Below are positions 53,597-64,000 of a stretch of 64,000 nucleotides of DNA, in pieces. This DNA is from Zantedeschia hybrid cultivar (lineage: Eukaryota; Streptophyta; Magnoliopsida; Alismatales; Araceae), in the NCBI GenBank assembly GCA_030544215.1, contig JARZZO010000011.1, forward strand, positions 45,629,587-45,693,586, written 5' to 3'. The notes below the pieces were generated by a model that searched no databases, was not told where the DNA came from, and was given only the letters and a program-made list of their open reading frames with translations. Both the position numbers and the translations under genes were made by a program. Positions within the stretch are counted from its first letter, which is position 1; every line of letters starts with the position of its first letter.

Positions 53597-54350
53597 TCGA
53601 CAAGCCGGTGTTGCAGTCCTCAAGTGTCGCTGAGATCCTATGACACTCAACCACCTTCGCCTTGAGGATTGGTCTTTATGTTGCAACTCTCTCGGAACGT
53701 TGGTGTCACGAGGCCAAGCTGTCAGCGACCTTATTTGCTTGGATTGGTAGGCTCGAAGGAGAGTCTTGGGCAGCGATTGGCAAGGCGGAAGCGCTTAGGT
53801 GGTAGTTTGAGACGTCTCGTCGGTGGGCCGAGGTAGTAGAGAAGTCCCTCGAGTCTCTACATAAGGAGCTAAAGGCCGCCTAGGAGGAGATGGTTGTTGT
53901 GGTGGAGGTGGCTCGACAGGGGGGGGGGGGCACGGATGCCTATCGTGCCTCTGAAGAGCATCGGTAGGCCCGGATGCTTATGCTGCTACTGTAAGGAAGC
54001 CAATTTATGGCAAGGCATGGGAGGACGGATATGTCACTGGGTTTGCCAATGCAAAGACTTGCTTCCGCCACAGCGCCACAGCGAAGTTATTGCTGCGGCA
54101 TCTAGAGAAGGCATGTTGGTTGCTAGGGCTCCTGAGGCGATTCAGTTCGAGAGGCATTCAGCTAAAGAGCATTTCACAATTCAGCCTCCCAAGGGTGATC
54201 GGGTAGACTGCGGTTGTTGTATTTACTTTCTCTCTCATGCTTTATGTAACTATAGTCGTTTGAATGAAAAATTATCTTTTGTTAACAAGCCCGAATTGTA
54301 TGTGGAATCTATAGCTCATCTTCCCCCCAGTCCCCCCAACCAACTAGGCT
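53597..54350 (+). pseudogene. gypsy-type accessory protein, coiled-coil C-terminal part
   Basis: After the SINE the frame gives LRIGLYVATLSERWCHEAKL, GRLEGESWAAIGKAEALR and EKSLESLHKELKAA, then AYRASEEHR and further open sequence to 54352. A heptad-like, Glu/Leu-rich coiled coil ending in an AYR.SE motif is usual for the C-terminal half of Transposase_28 proteins. A G-run at 53919-53930 shifts the frame. Confidence 0.55.
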
Positions 54351-54504
54351 AAGTTTCATTGGGAACTAAGGCTAGAGGCATAAAGGTTGGTTTGTTTTAT
54401 GTCCTTTGGCGTATGCTAAGTTGAGTGGACGATACCTGTTATTTTGCTGTATAGGGGTTTAATCATTTCTAATTTAAAGGTCCTTATTTTTGAGCGAGGT
54501 CAAC

Positions 54505-54925
54505 TGTAGCTTTTCCCTACAAGGCTCGGCTTGGCAAGGGGTAGAGGAGTGAGTTTTATCTTTTCTGAGGGTGGAGAGCCACTTCCCTGTGAGGCGTGGC
54601 TCGACAGGGGGGAGGTGAGTGAGTTTTATTGCATATGAGAGTGGGGAGTCCCTTTTCTACGAGGTATGGCTTGGCAGGGAGAAGATGAGCAAGTTTTATC
54701 CCATCTTGGGGTGGAGAGCTCCTTCTTTGTGAGGCATGGCTCGACAGGGGAAGATGAGCAAGTTTTACCCCATCTGAGGGTGGGGAGACAAGCGAGGTTT
54801 ATCCCATCTAAGGGTGGGGAGCCCCTTCCTTGCTAGGGTGACTCAGCAGGAAGAAGATGGACGAGTTTTTTGCCATCCGAGGGTGGGGAGGCCCTTCCTT
54901 GTGAGGCGTGGCTCGGTAGGAGGAA
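54505..54925. repeat. 70-bp minisatellite
   Basis: GGCTYGACAGGG...GAGTTTTATC...GAGGGTGGGGAGCCCCTTCC...GTGAGGCGT recurs with period 70 (GGCTCGAC at 54598, GGCTTGGC at 54668, GGCTCGAC at 54738), with shorter degenerate units to about 54925. It lies between the accessory gene and the protease. Confidence 0.85.
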
Positions 54926-55290
54926 GATGAGAGATGTCGGTATTTGATCGTGTCGACTGTAGTCGATCGTACTCGGCTGTGATCAATCACTCTTGGCTGT
55001 GGTCGACCAGTGTCGGCTGTGATTCGATCACTCTGGGCCACGTCCAGTCAGTGCCGGTCGATCAAGGCTTGTCGGTGCTGTTGACTTGTTGATCGATGTC
55101 GAACTACAAAGACAAGGCTCAGATCATACATTAGTAATGAACCATTGTATTACTTGTAAGAGAACAAAATATCCTTAGAATCTTCGTGTTATGAAAGAAA
55201 AATTGCAACAAAGAAATTCTACTGACTCAGATGTTCTACATCCCGCTTATCGTCTAGAAGCTTGTCGTCCAGTTGGATGAGGTGATATGT
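54926..55290. other. TCGATC/TCGGCTGT word-rich linker, no gene
   Basis: About 54945-55090 contains repeated TCGGCTGTGATC and GTCGATC words. Beyond that nothing is supported. Confidence 0.45.
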
Positions 55291-55299
55291 TCTGTTGCC

Positions 55300-56470
55300 A
55301 TAACTTTTGGTCTTCAGAGGGCTCAGCCGCTCCCTTGTGCTTCTCTATCTCATTGCGAATGAACATGACGAGTTTCTTCAGTTGGGCATTGGTGGCCGCG
55401 AGATACGTCTATCGAGAGACATTATGGTTCCTGCATACTTCTCTGATCCCCTTTGTGTTTGGGAACTTAAATTTTCGATGCACATTTGACAATACGACCT
55501 TAAACCCCTCCCCCAAGGACTCGCTTCTTAGGATGGCGTTGTAAGTCGAGGGGACGTCGACCATCGTAAATTTGACCTCTTGGGTGATCAACAAGGGGGA
55601 AGTTCCTAGTGTTAGCACGAGGGTTATCTTGTCCCTCAGTGGTCACTGGTTGGTTGCTAAATCCATATATGGGAGTTTAGACTCTCCTCATGCTTGATAA
55701 ATCTAGGTTGAGTTGGTGGAAGCAGTCGAGGAAGATAATGTTGAGTGAGCTCCCATTATCGATAAAGACTCTTTTGACGTGGTAACATGCAATCTTAGCC
55801 TTAATGATTGGGGTGTCATTATGAGGAAGTATAATACCTTGTAGGCCTTCGTTAGTGATGGCTATTGGCTCCTTGGTGAGTGGAGGGATGTCGATAGCGG
55901 TGACCTCCCAATCGACTCTCTGAGTCTCTGAAGCATAGTTACGCCTCCTCTTGTTTCTGTTCTACTGCTCGAAGCTCCTCCATAAATTTTGTAGATTATT
56001 CACTCTAACTGAGTGGGATGACCACGGTTGTCTGGCAGTGGTGACCGATCGTCATATTTTTCAGCCTATTGACCGAACTCTTAGTCACCGTTGTCGGCGA
56101 TGTACTTCTTCAAGTACCCGCGTCGCATCAAGGCTTCGATTTCTCTCTTGAGATCATGGCACTTTAACGTGAAGTGGTCATACTCATTATAGAAGGTACA
56201 GAACCTTCCTGTCTTTTCTACTATGAGTACCAGTTTCATCTTCTTAGGCTAGCGAATGTAGCCTTCATCTTTGAGTGTTCGGAGGATCCAGTTGATCGGG
56301 GTGTTTAAGAGAGTGTAACTTTCTTCTCGCCGATTGACATCTCGGTCGCTTCGACCTTTTGCTTGCTGTTGGTGCTGATCCTTGGCCAGTCCATCAACTT
56401 GGTCACGATCAAGGCATCTTTTGTTCCACCCTGTAACCAATTGTTGCTTGCGCTTGTCCTCTATGTCGAA
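55300..56470 (-). pseudogene. Tat-type gypsy gag C-terminus and protease
   Basis: On the minus strand FCTFYNEYDHFTLKCHDLKR then EIEALMRRGYLKKYIADN (about 56210-56095) matches the conserved post-gag block of Tat elements (YC.FH...GH....C..L...IE.LI..G.L). Further down HVTTSKESLSIMGAHS-type and FTMVDVPSTYNAILRSESLG then VHRKFKFPNTKGIREV (55580-55420) match the aspartic-protease tail and start of the RT linker. After that no RT motif (for example YVDD) is found down to 54930, so the polymerase is missing. Several stops interrupt the reading. Confidence 0.7.
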
Positions 56471-57640
56471 GTGATGTTGAATAGTGTTGCTGGCTGAAGC
56501 AGCTCCTCACTATTGATACACAAATTGACTTTGCGAACAAAGCCGGGTAAGTCGGTTGGGAGCTCTTTGCTCAGCTCGAACTAGGCTTGTTGGCTTGCTG
56601 CTCCGGCGAAGAAATATTGGGTTACGTTCGGCACTTCCAAATTGAAAATTTTTCGGGCTACTTCGCAAAAACGGGCCTAGTACTTGTGGAGGGACTCATC
56701 CATATTCTGGCGTAAAGAATACAGTGACACAATTGTCACTGGCATGCACCTACTGAGAGTGAAATTGTTTCGGAAGGAATGCAACAACTCTCTAAAATTA
56801 TCGATAGAGTTGGGTTTTAGCTGGCTGAACCATTGTTGAGCGTTTTCTTCCAGTGTGGTTGGGAAGGCCCGACACTTGATTTTCATCGAACACATTCAGT
56901 AGGGAGAATGTGCTCTCAAACATCTACAAGTGATAATCCAGATCCTTCGTCCCGTCATACATTTTTAGGGTTGACATCCTAAAATGTAAGGGCAAGGGCT
57001 CTTCTCGGATCTTCCTAGTAAAACAGGAGCCCTTACTCCCCAAGTCATCCAACCTACTCTTCTGATTGTGATGAAGTAGTTTCTCTACTCGTTCCTCAAG
57101 CTTTCGAACCCACTTTTCTCTAGGGGAGAGGTGGGAGTGCCGAGAGAGCCAGTGAGACATGGCATGACACTGTCAAGATAAGGCTGATGATCTTGAAAGG
57201 GAAGAGGCACGAGAAGACTTGGTTGAAGAGCTTGAGGATGAACGAGAGAAAGAGCTACTGTTAGCAGGGGTGCTGTGCTTGTGGTCGTAGTGGCATGGCC
57301 TTAGTATGGGAAAGTTCATGGCTCTATGGTCAGCTAGGTGAGCGATGGGCAGAGAGGTGGCCTCTTGACGATCACTCCTGCGACATGGCTCGAGGTTATG
57401 ATGAGAAGGTTGCCCTTCAGTTGGAACTAGCGGGCCATTCTACAAAGGAGACGGTGGTGGAGGCATTGGATTCTCTTGACTATGAGGCCTCTGAGGAAGA
57501 TGGGCACTATGGTGGCTACATGGAGGCGACCATGCTCCTGTCGAAGGGCTTCTCCTTCCAATCAGTTGACTTTTGCCTTGAGTCATTGAATCATATCAAC
57601 CAAAACTTGGAAATCTGGTCCTGAAGGCAGATGATGCATA
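56471..57640 (-). pseudogene. Tat-type gypsy gag
   Basis: Minus-strand frames read HSHLSPREKWVRKLEERVEK LL, then IREEPLPLHFRMSTLKMYDG TKDLDYHL (57160-56924), then MKIKCRAFPTTLEENAQQWF SQLKPNSIDNF and RELLHSFRNNFTLSRC with YSLRQNMDESLHKY (56895-56677). This is the Retrotrans_gag fold (YDG..DP..H, C..F...L...A..W...L....I..F..L...F). The sequence above 57160 is the N-terminal gag region; an overlapping plus-strand ORF there (57295-57624) is judged a shadow. Stops break it at about 56922 and 56675. Confidence 0.75.
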
Positions 57641-57792
57641 CCTTCGGGGGAGGGTGAACGTTGTCTCCATTTCTTGGTACTGGCTTGCCCTGGACTCTGA
57701 CGGCTAGAGGTGGTAGGAGTGTTGCACCGCCGATTGCAACTTTCTTCTGCCTGGAAGCTCAACTACTGTTCGTCCGTACCATGGCTTTTGGC

Positions 57793-57821
57793 TGGCATTT
57801 CCTATAGACGGTGCCAAAAAA
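57793..57821 (-). promoter_or_regulatory. primer binding site of the Tat-type element
   Basis: Minus strand TTGGCACCGTCTATAGGAAA, close to the TTGGCGCCGTCTGTGGG type of site seen after the 5' LTR in Tat gypsy elements. It fixes the 5' end at the high-coordinate side. Confidence 0.65.
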
Positions 57822-58407
57822 TGTTGGGTCAAAATGTCATCCTCCATGATCAAAACCCTGAGTATCAAAAGGCCAGAAATTAGTAGGTTTGCAAAAGAGA
57901 ATACCGTTAAGGACCCCTGGCGATGAATTGGAGATCTCCCTTCAATGGTTAAGTTAGAAAATTGCGGGGTTGCTAACGAAAGCAAGGATGACTGTCGTTC
58001 TGAAAAGCGTACCTCGACGAAATTGAGCTAGGGGTCTACGGTTTCAGGGGCTTCTTAGAGACCAATTCTGATCGAGAAGGTAGGTCCTGGATAGATTTCT
58101 CCTTTGATCCGAAATTGGAAGGATTCATGACATGGAAACTGTATCTATCTTAATGGATTCTCTAGACTTCTCTTAGTTGAACCCAAGTCGTGATTAGATT
58201 CTTCTGAGCTGATTGGGACTTCCTTGTCGGGAATTTTGGTCCGTATCAAACTCTTGAGGGGGTCCCTTTAGGGGGCGGACTCAGATTGGGCCCTTTAAGT
58301 GGGCTGCTTGCTTTTGGATGACTAGATTGGTCTTGGGCCAAGACAAGATTGCAACAGTGGGCCTGACCCTCTTGCTATTGGGCTAGGTGAAATTCTCATC
58401 CTTCACA
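57822..58407 (-). repeat. 5' LTR of the Tat-type element (candidate)
   Basis: Ends (minus strand) with ...TTTTGACCCAACA directly at the PBS and may start TGTGAAGGATGAGAATTTC. I did not find the partner LTR on the low-coordinate side near 50.5-51.2 kb, so the outer limit is provisional. Confidence 0.5.
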
Positions 58408-60279
58408 CATAATCATAATTTCATTGTGATTCAATCTTCATTGCATAAGTTCACAGACTTTGTTGTGTACATATCATTGCCCAAGTGTAAACAAACACAA
58501 TGAATAAATTGTCATTTACATATTGATTATGAATGAGAATATACATTAAATAGTCCCATCATATGATATATGATTGACTTACAGGGCACCTACTTCTTTC
58601 ATATATCTTACAGTGATTCAACTTTATCATATTATTGGAATTTTGATTAAGAAATATTCTAACCTTAATAAGGAAAAGAAGGTAGATTAAGTGAAATCAA
58701 ATCTTTTAGAGGCAAACAAGTTATTACTATCAATTCCATGTAAAAACCTAATACCAATAGGTTAATCTAATATTTTGGACATTATGAAGAATTTTCCAAT
58801 TTTTTTGTAATTATTGAGGTATTTTTACAAAACATAAATCTAATTTTCAATGTAGAAATTCAATATCAATTAAATAATTAGCAAATGGATTTAAACTTTA
58901 ACCAAACTTTATGGACAAGCTAGAAAGGTCCTACAAGGTGTTTACCAAGTTTCACCAAGTTCTGGGTTGATTTAGTTCTAAATCAGACTTTCGTAGGAAT
59001 TTCAAGAAAGTCGAACCTAAGTGAACTTCAAATTAGGCACGAATGAAGTAAGAAATAGTATCAAAAAATTATCACATTTTGTAGGTAAGTCAAAAACATG
59101 TAACTTAAGGTCTCTACAAATTTTTTACGAGTTTTAGACTTTGGATGGCCAAAATAGACACCCAAAAGTCGACTAAGGGGAAATCTAACAAAAACATCAA
59201 ACGGCCATAAGTGCTTTAAATGGCCAGCTGATCCGCCAAATGGCTAGGAGTTGACCCTTCTGGTGGCTAAGACATCCAGCACTCTGACTGTTTGGTTCTA
59301 ATGGCCAAACTAGAGGCCATTAGCTACCGGACTAATATAACTTGTATTATTTGGTGTTTTTCAGAGAATTCATGAAAAATTTAGGTTTCTTCTTAAGAAC
59401 TGGATTTCCAAGCACATTGAATTACTTTCTAAGAATCTTAAAACAACAAGAAAATATAGAACTATAAGCTAATTCAAGCTTAGGATAATCACCTGCCTTT
59501 TGAATGAATCCTCTCTTTCACGGCTTTTCTACGGTTCCTAGCAATCTCTAGCAAACTACTAGGTTCTTAAGGTGTCCTCATGTGCTCCCTTGCTCCTAGT
59601 TCTTCATGCATTCACATCACAACATAAGGGAGCATACGCATACACCCCAAACCACCTAGCCAAAAAGTGCTAAGGCCTTAGCTACTACGTAGAACTAGGG
59701 ATACCTCAATCTTATCATAACTATAGACAAAAATTTAGCTCCAGATTTCACTCTTGCTGCCCACATACAATAGTGACCTCTCCTAATCAGATGCTCACTT
59801 AAGATCGATCTATAAATCCCTTTATGATGATATGATCTTCATACAAATTTCACCCATATGGCCTACATATATCTTAGAGAGATTAGCTATGTCATTACAA
59901 TGATTTTTCACATTTAAATCTATTACATAAATTTAATACTATCTTATTTCATAGAGCCATGCAAAAGGTCCATTTCAATATGTAGAGAAATCTAGATATT
60001 AATTTGCATAGAAATAAAGTCCAAAAATATCATATTAATATGTCCAAAGCTTAAAATTAGATGCTATGATTTATTAACTAATATTCATATTTTTATGATT
60101 TTTTGCTAAGAAAATAGTCTTTTCCTTAGGGAGTGTGGATGGGATGTACTAGCCTAGATTTTAAAAGGGCTTGAACAATAAGAAAATCTTGGTTTAAAAC
60201 ATCAAGTAGGCTTGGCCTAGCCTAACAACATCATGGGCCAAGTTTGGGCTTTGTTGGGCTTAGTACTTAGTCTAAAAAA
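58408..60279. other. unassigned AT-rich sequence
   Basis: No ORF over 60 codons. About 59150-59400 has repeated AATGGCCA / GGCCAAA words, and some wording (CTCTTTCACGGCTTTTCTACG) hints at LTR-derived sequence. The class is not established. Confidence 0.4.
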
Positions 60280-62130
60280 TGTTGAACGATTGGGTTCCTT
60301 CTATTTTGATCCCTATGTTTTGGTGATAATAAATGATGTGATCAGTTTACAGTTTTGGTGATAACATAGTGACTTAATAATGTGATCTGTTTTGAGTAGT
60401 TAATTGAATATAGTAATAATAGTCAATGAATCAGTACAGATTCACCATGTTAATCGGGTCTAAGTTTCACAATGTTCTGGGACGTAGTCGACTTTTAGGA
60501 GTTAATTGAGTTCATACTTCAATTAATCCATTAATTGGTCTAGAACGTCGATTAACTTAGTCTATGTGTCAATCGACCCTTCAATGCCTTACATCAATTA
60601 ACTCTCTGGAATATCGATTAAGTAGCCCTACTTAATCGATTAACACGAGGAATGACCAGTGCCCTTTAGGGCCACTTAATCGATCTCTCTATCTATTAAC
60701 TCCAGCAGCTATCTTTCTATTAATTGAGCCACTTAATCGATTAATTCATCTCGCATTTCTATCGATTAACAGTTATGCGCGTCTATTGATATAATCGATT
60801 AACTGACTAGGCTATTGATTAACTCACTTCGTCTATCAACTATCTTGACTATTTCAATTAACTTGTGTTTCTTGGTTCATTGATTTACCTCACATGCTAT
60901 CAATTAACACAACTTAACTGCTTCACTTAATCAATTCGCTCTCATGTTAGCATTTAACTTGTGCTTTCCTACATCGAATAAGTAATTGTTTTTTGTCAAC
61001 TTGTCTCATATTACTTAGTCGATAGCTCTTGCAATTAACTGTCACTAATGCATGAACTTAATCGATTCTTGTTAGTCTTGTTTTAGTATATATGCATGGA
61101 CTTAACCGATTATCTTATAGGTTGTTGCATACTTAGTCGATCAATCTCAGAAAACTCTGTCTTTTATGTCTGTCTGTTTGAACTTCTTATTTAAACCAAA
61201 AGTCTTCGCGCTTTTATTGCTCTATCTTTTTCAAGTTCCTATGCTTTCTTCTCCACTCCTTATAGAATTCTGCTACATGGATCTTCATCTTTTTATCTAT
61301 TGGCAGACTGGTCAAGACTAGTAGGTATTCCTATGTTTTCTATTGGTGCAACAGATGCCATGTCCGATCTCCTGCAGACGTACCTGAGGAAGCATTCAAG
61401 GACAAATTAGGAAGCTCGCGTATTCTCAAACAACAAAAGGGAAGGAGAAACTTAACCTAAAGTTGGAGTACTTGATTAAACAACCCAAGGAGCAGAGACA
61501 TATTTTCAAACATTAGACACAACAAGATCTAACTAGTCTATTGTTCATCTCCTTGATTCTAACGGGCAGAAATTTGTGAAGAACATTATATATACGAGAC
61601 TTTAGCTTCACAAAGACAACAAGAAAGCATACATCGATAGACACCTTGAGAAAGAAAGCTTCTAAGCGCCGTAGTTCAAATCCAGCAAACTCTCAAGAAA
61701 GCATTCAAGAACATTCAAGATTACATTCGAGTACTCCACTCTCTGCAACATTCCTTTATGCGCAAACTCCTTTGTGCAATCAAAACTCTGCTTTCTACTC
61801 ATTTTCTTGTCTTGATTTTCTATTTTTACTGTTGCATTCCTTGTACACAATCAGCTTACTTAGAGGCATTAACTATATAACATTCTTACCTTCCTATAGG
61901 GAGAGGACCAGGAGGTCCAATCGGTTGGAGGTTTGTATCCAGTGTGCCCTTTGTTGAGAGGAAGACTAGTTGAGACTAGTGGTTGGACCAATAGGAGGTC
62001 GATATCCAGTAGTTGTAATAGTGTTGAGCTAGTGGAAACTCTAAGAGGTTTGTTTGAGGACTGGACGTAGGTCTATAGACCAAACCAGTATAAATCCTAT
62101 ATGCATCTATTCTTGTGTCATTGTTCCTTG
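60280..62130 (+). repeat. LTR-like stretch rich in TTAATCGATTAA words
   Basis: Begins TGTTGAACGATTGGGTTCC, with GTTTTGGTGATAATAAATGA nearby. It is dense in ATTAATCGATTAAC words (about 60500-61150) and ends with GGACTGGACGTAGGTCTATA GACC and AACCAGTATAAATCC. The TGTTGAAC start and GGACGTAGG...CCAGTATAAA end are typical of long LTRs of some copia (SIRE-like) retrotransposons. No PBS, coding region or second LTR is seen, so it may be a solo or broken LTR. Confidence 0.5.
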
Positions 62131-62274
62131 TTTCCCTCTCCTTTCTCCTCTTATTTGTGTATTTACTTATTACTAGTTGTAGTTTAACTTTTATTTACCT
62201 CTCCCCCCCCTCTTGCCCCCTATATAGCCATAGCCTGACCATAAAAAATCCTAACTTGGCCACCTGCATTCCCA

Positions 62275-62299
62275 TCTCTCTCTCTCTCTCTCTCTCTCT
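62275..62299. repeat. (CT)n microsatellite
   Basis: About twelve TC units, next to a C-run at 62204-62211. Confidence 0.9.
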
Positions 62300-62473
62300 A
62301 CGGTCCACACTACCATTGCCTTCCTCGTCTGGACATACAAGCACATAATAGAAATGTATGTCCTGTAAGCCAATCATATGAGATGTGATGGTATCATTTC
62401 ATATAATTGTCTCATTCTTATTAATAATTGATGCAGCCAAGACACTCACGGAGGGTTTACGGGTGCACGATCC

Positions 62474-64000
62474 TGTTAGTATTGGGTGACCCACAAGCCA
62501 ATCCGACACTATGTATTATTCAGATTATTAATAAAATGGCATAAATTCATTATGTGTTTAAATCAATCTTTATTTATCGTATCATGAGGAAGCCCATGGA
62601 TATGTGCGGTGGTCTTCGGATTATGATGAGATCATAATTACGGGACTGAAGACCTATAAACACATGTCCTCAATTGTTCCTAGTCGGAGGATTTTTGAGA
62701 AGGATATCAAATATCCGGATAGACTAGTACGGATTTCTTCAACTCATATGATGAGGGTCACTGATCCTATAAGTCACTTGTATGGAGACACTATGCTGAA
62801 CTTGTAGGTGCTCATTAGCGAATGAGTTCACTGAACTGATCCGGCCATGAATCGCTAGATGGTATATACCTAACTGTTAACCAATTTGATTCTTTTGCCA
62901 CGGTTGCGTGGATGGTCTTTGGACCTGAGACACCAAGGATACCTTGTTGGTATGCCTCTGACCTTTGACCTCGGCTAACGAATCCCTAACCATGGGTTAT
63001 CAATAAGCCAATTGATCTGGTTCAGGGAAATGCCTCGAAGGTAATTGTGTGGTCAATACGGGATCATCCGCTCTTAGTAATAGGAGAGAGAATGTTCTGG
63101 GAATGATGCGCTCAAGTCCTTGGCCAGGGCGGACTTTGTATATGATAAGGAGTTATCAGATATAGATTAGCAGTATCCGATTAAGGTGAATCGACCGGTT
63201 AGAGTTTAACGGTAAACCATACCCTAAGTCGATTCAAGAACATTGTACGGATGAAGGATTATATCCGCGCGGTAGCCGATGACGGAAAGGTTCCAATAGA
63301 GGGTTGCGATAACCCCAATGCCATCCGGGATCACGCGATGTTGCTTGGCATCCAACGTGATTGGAAGCCTGTTCGAATTTACTGTGGGACATAGCTGATT
63401 AATTAATATAGGGATATTAATTAATTTAGTAGGTCCGTAAAGAGTTACTGGGCTTAATGGGCTATTAACCGGACTGGTATTTGGGCCTAGAGGGTCAAAC
63501 GCAAAAGGTTTTCAAGTCGCTGGATAATTTGATAGGATTTCAGATAAGTATGGGTTTTTATGAAAAATCGCAAAACCACTTATTATAAAAGTATGGCCGC
63601 TAGGTCGGGGGCTAGCAACCCTGACCTAGCCACTGCCCCTCTCTTTCTCCTCTCTCTCTCATGGGCACCCCTCTTGAGGCCGGCCCCTTGGAGGCTTAGC
63701 TCCGGCTCTCGACAACTCCACTTCCCGTTCGACGGGAATTATGTATCCACATGTCGCGAAGGATTATGCGTAGCTAGACGATATCCGCGAACGCTGCTTC
63801 GAACGAGGAGGCAAGGACGATCCATCGCGAGGAGAACTGCGTGGATGCCGTTAGAGGCCGGGCACTTACGCGGCTTGCAGCATCGCACCGACAGAACCGA
63901 ACGAACGCGGATTCGAATCCGCGCAAGGTAAATTTGGTTTACCGATTTATTTTTATATATGAAACGACATCGATCCAGAGTTTATTTTTCGCTACGTTTT
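62474..64000 (+). repeat. 5' LTR of a Tork-like copia element, running off the window
   Basis: Starts TGTTAGTATTGGGTGACCCA, with CACAAGCCAATCC soon after. It contains GATGAGATCATAATTACGGG, AGTCGGAGGATTTTTGAGAA and TCACTTGTATGGAGACAC, and a GC-rich 3' part (63600-63930) ending CGCGCAAGGTAAATTTGGTT then TTTTTCGCTACGTTTT. These are the ordered landmarks of long Tork-lineage LTRs, which lead into a TGGTATCAGAGC primer site not reached here. The related fragment is at 17230-17478. The 123-codon frame at 63560-63931 is inside the LTR and is not a gene. Confidence 0.65.

Noticed and set aside
57295..57624. 109-codon plus-strand ORF as a gene
   Set aside because: It is antisense to the N-terminal gag region of the Tat-type element and has no recognisable motif.
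63560..63931. 123-codon ORF near the window end
   Set aside because: Lies within a long LTR; Arg-rich reading produced by GC-rich sequence.
1..64000. Endogenous viral (caulimovirus) or bacterial genes
   Set aside because: No movement-protein, caulimovirid RT or bacterial operon signals were found; all RT-like sequence fits LINE or copia.

Overview
The window looks like a transposon-rich stretch of a flowering-plant nuclear chromosome. It holds hAT transposase genes with plant-type introns, Ty1/copia and Ty3/gypsy (Tat-type) retrotransposons, L1-type LINEs with zf-RVT domains, a tRNA-derived SINE and a Tourist/Harbinger-like element. No complete host gene is visible. The species cannot be named from sequence alone.

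Layout. (1) 1-13.4 kb is a nest. An old minus-strand LINE (RT start near 13.39 kb, C-terminal zinc motif near 0.6 kb) appears to have been split by a 976-bp LINE (12188-13163), a 5.3-kb hAT transposon (5387-10663), and an internally deleted plus-strand LINE (about 1.14-5.33 kb). That LINE was itself hit by two palindrome-filled hAT miniature elements, one of which carries a further hAT insertion. (2) 13.4-18.3 kb holds three well-formed exons of an unrecognised host gene, a 5'-truncated LINE, and a chimeric Tork-like copia remnant. (3) 18.3-28 kb holds small tandem duplications, two related non-autonomous hAT elements with GC-rich cargo, a LINE 3' tail and a further truncated LINE with target-site duplication (TSD). 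(4) 28-39.3 kb is a copia element (28034-39282) whose gag was hit by a second, younger copia (29444-35160, TSD TGATA), whose own gag was hit by a SINE (30736-30873, 19-bp TSD). (5) 39.9-48.3 kb holds a Tourist-like element, two further host-type exons, a 44-bp minisatellite, a non-autonomous gypsy-type LTR element (44133-46833, TSD GTTTG) carrying a non-gag/pol ORF, and a stretch dense in the palindrome TAATCGATTA. (6) 51-58.4 kb is a decayed Tat-type gypsy element: a plus-strand Transposase_28-type gene, a second SINE, a 70-bp minisatellite, then gag and protease on the minus strand, PBS and an LTR. RT, RNase H and integrase are not seen. (7) 60.3-64 kb holds a second TAATCGATTA-rich, LTR-like stretch and the 5' LTR of a Tork-like copia element running off the end.

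Nearly every coding segment is broken by stops or frameshifts. The least damaged are the hAT transposase exons, the inner copia pol (intact YVDD) and the 232-aa ORF of the gypsy-type element. Most boundaries rest on TSDs and terminal repeats read directly from the sequence. Family names rest on protein motifs, without database searching.
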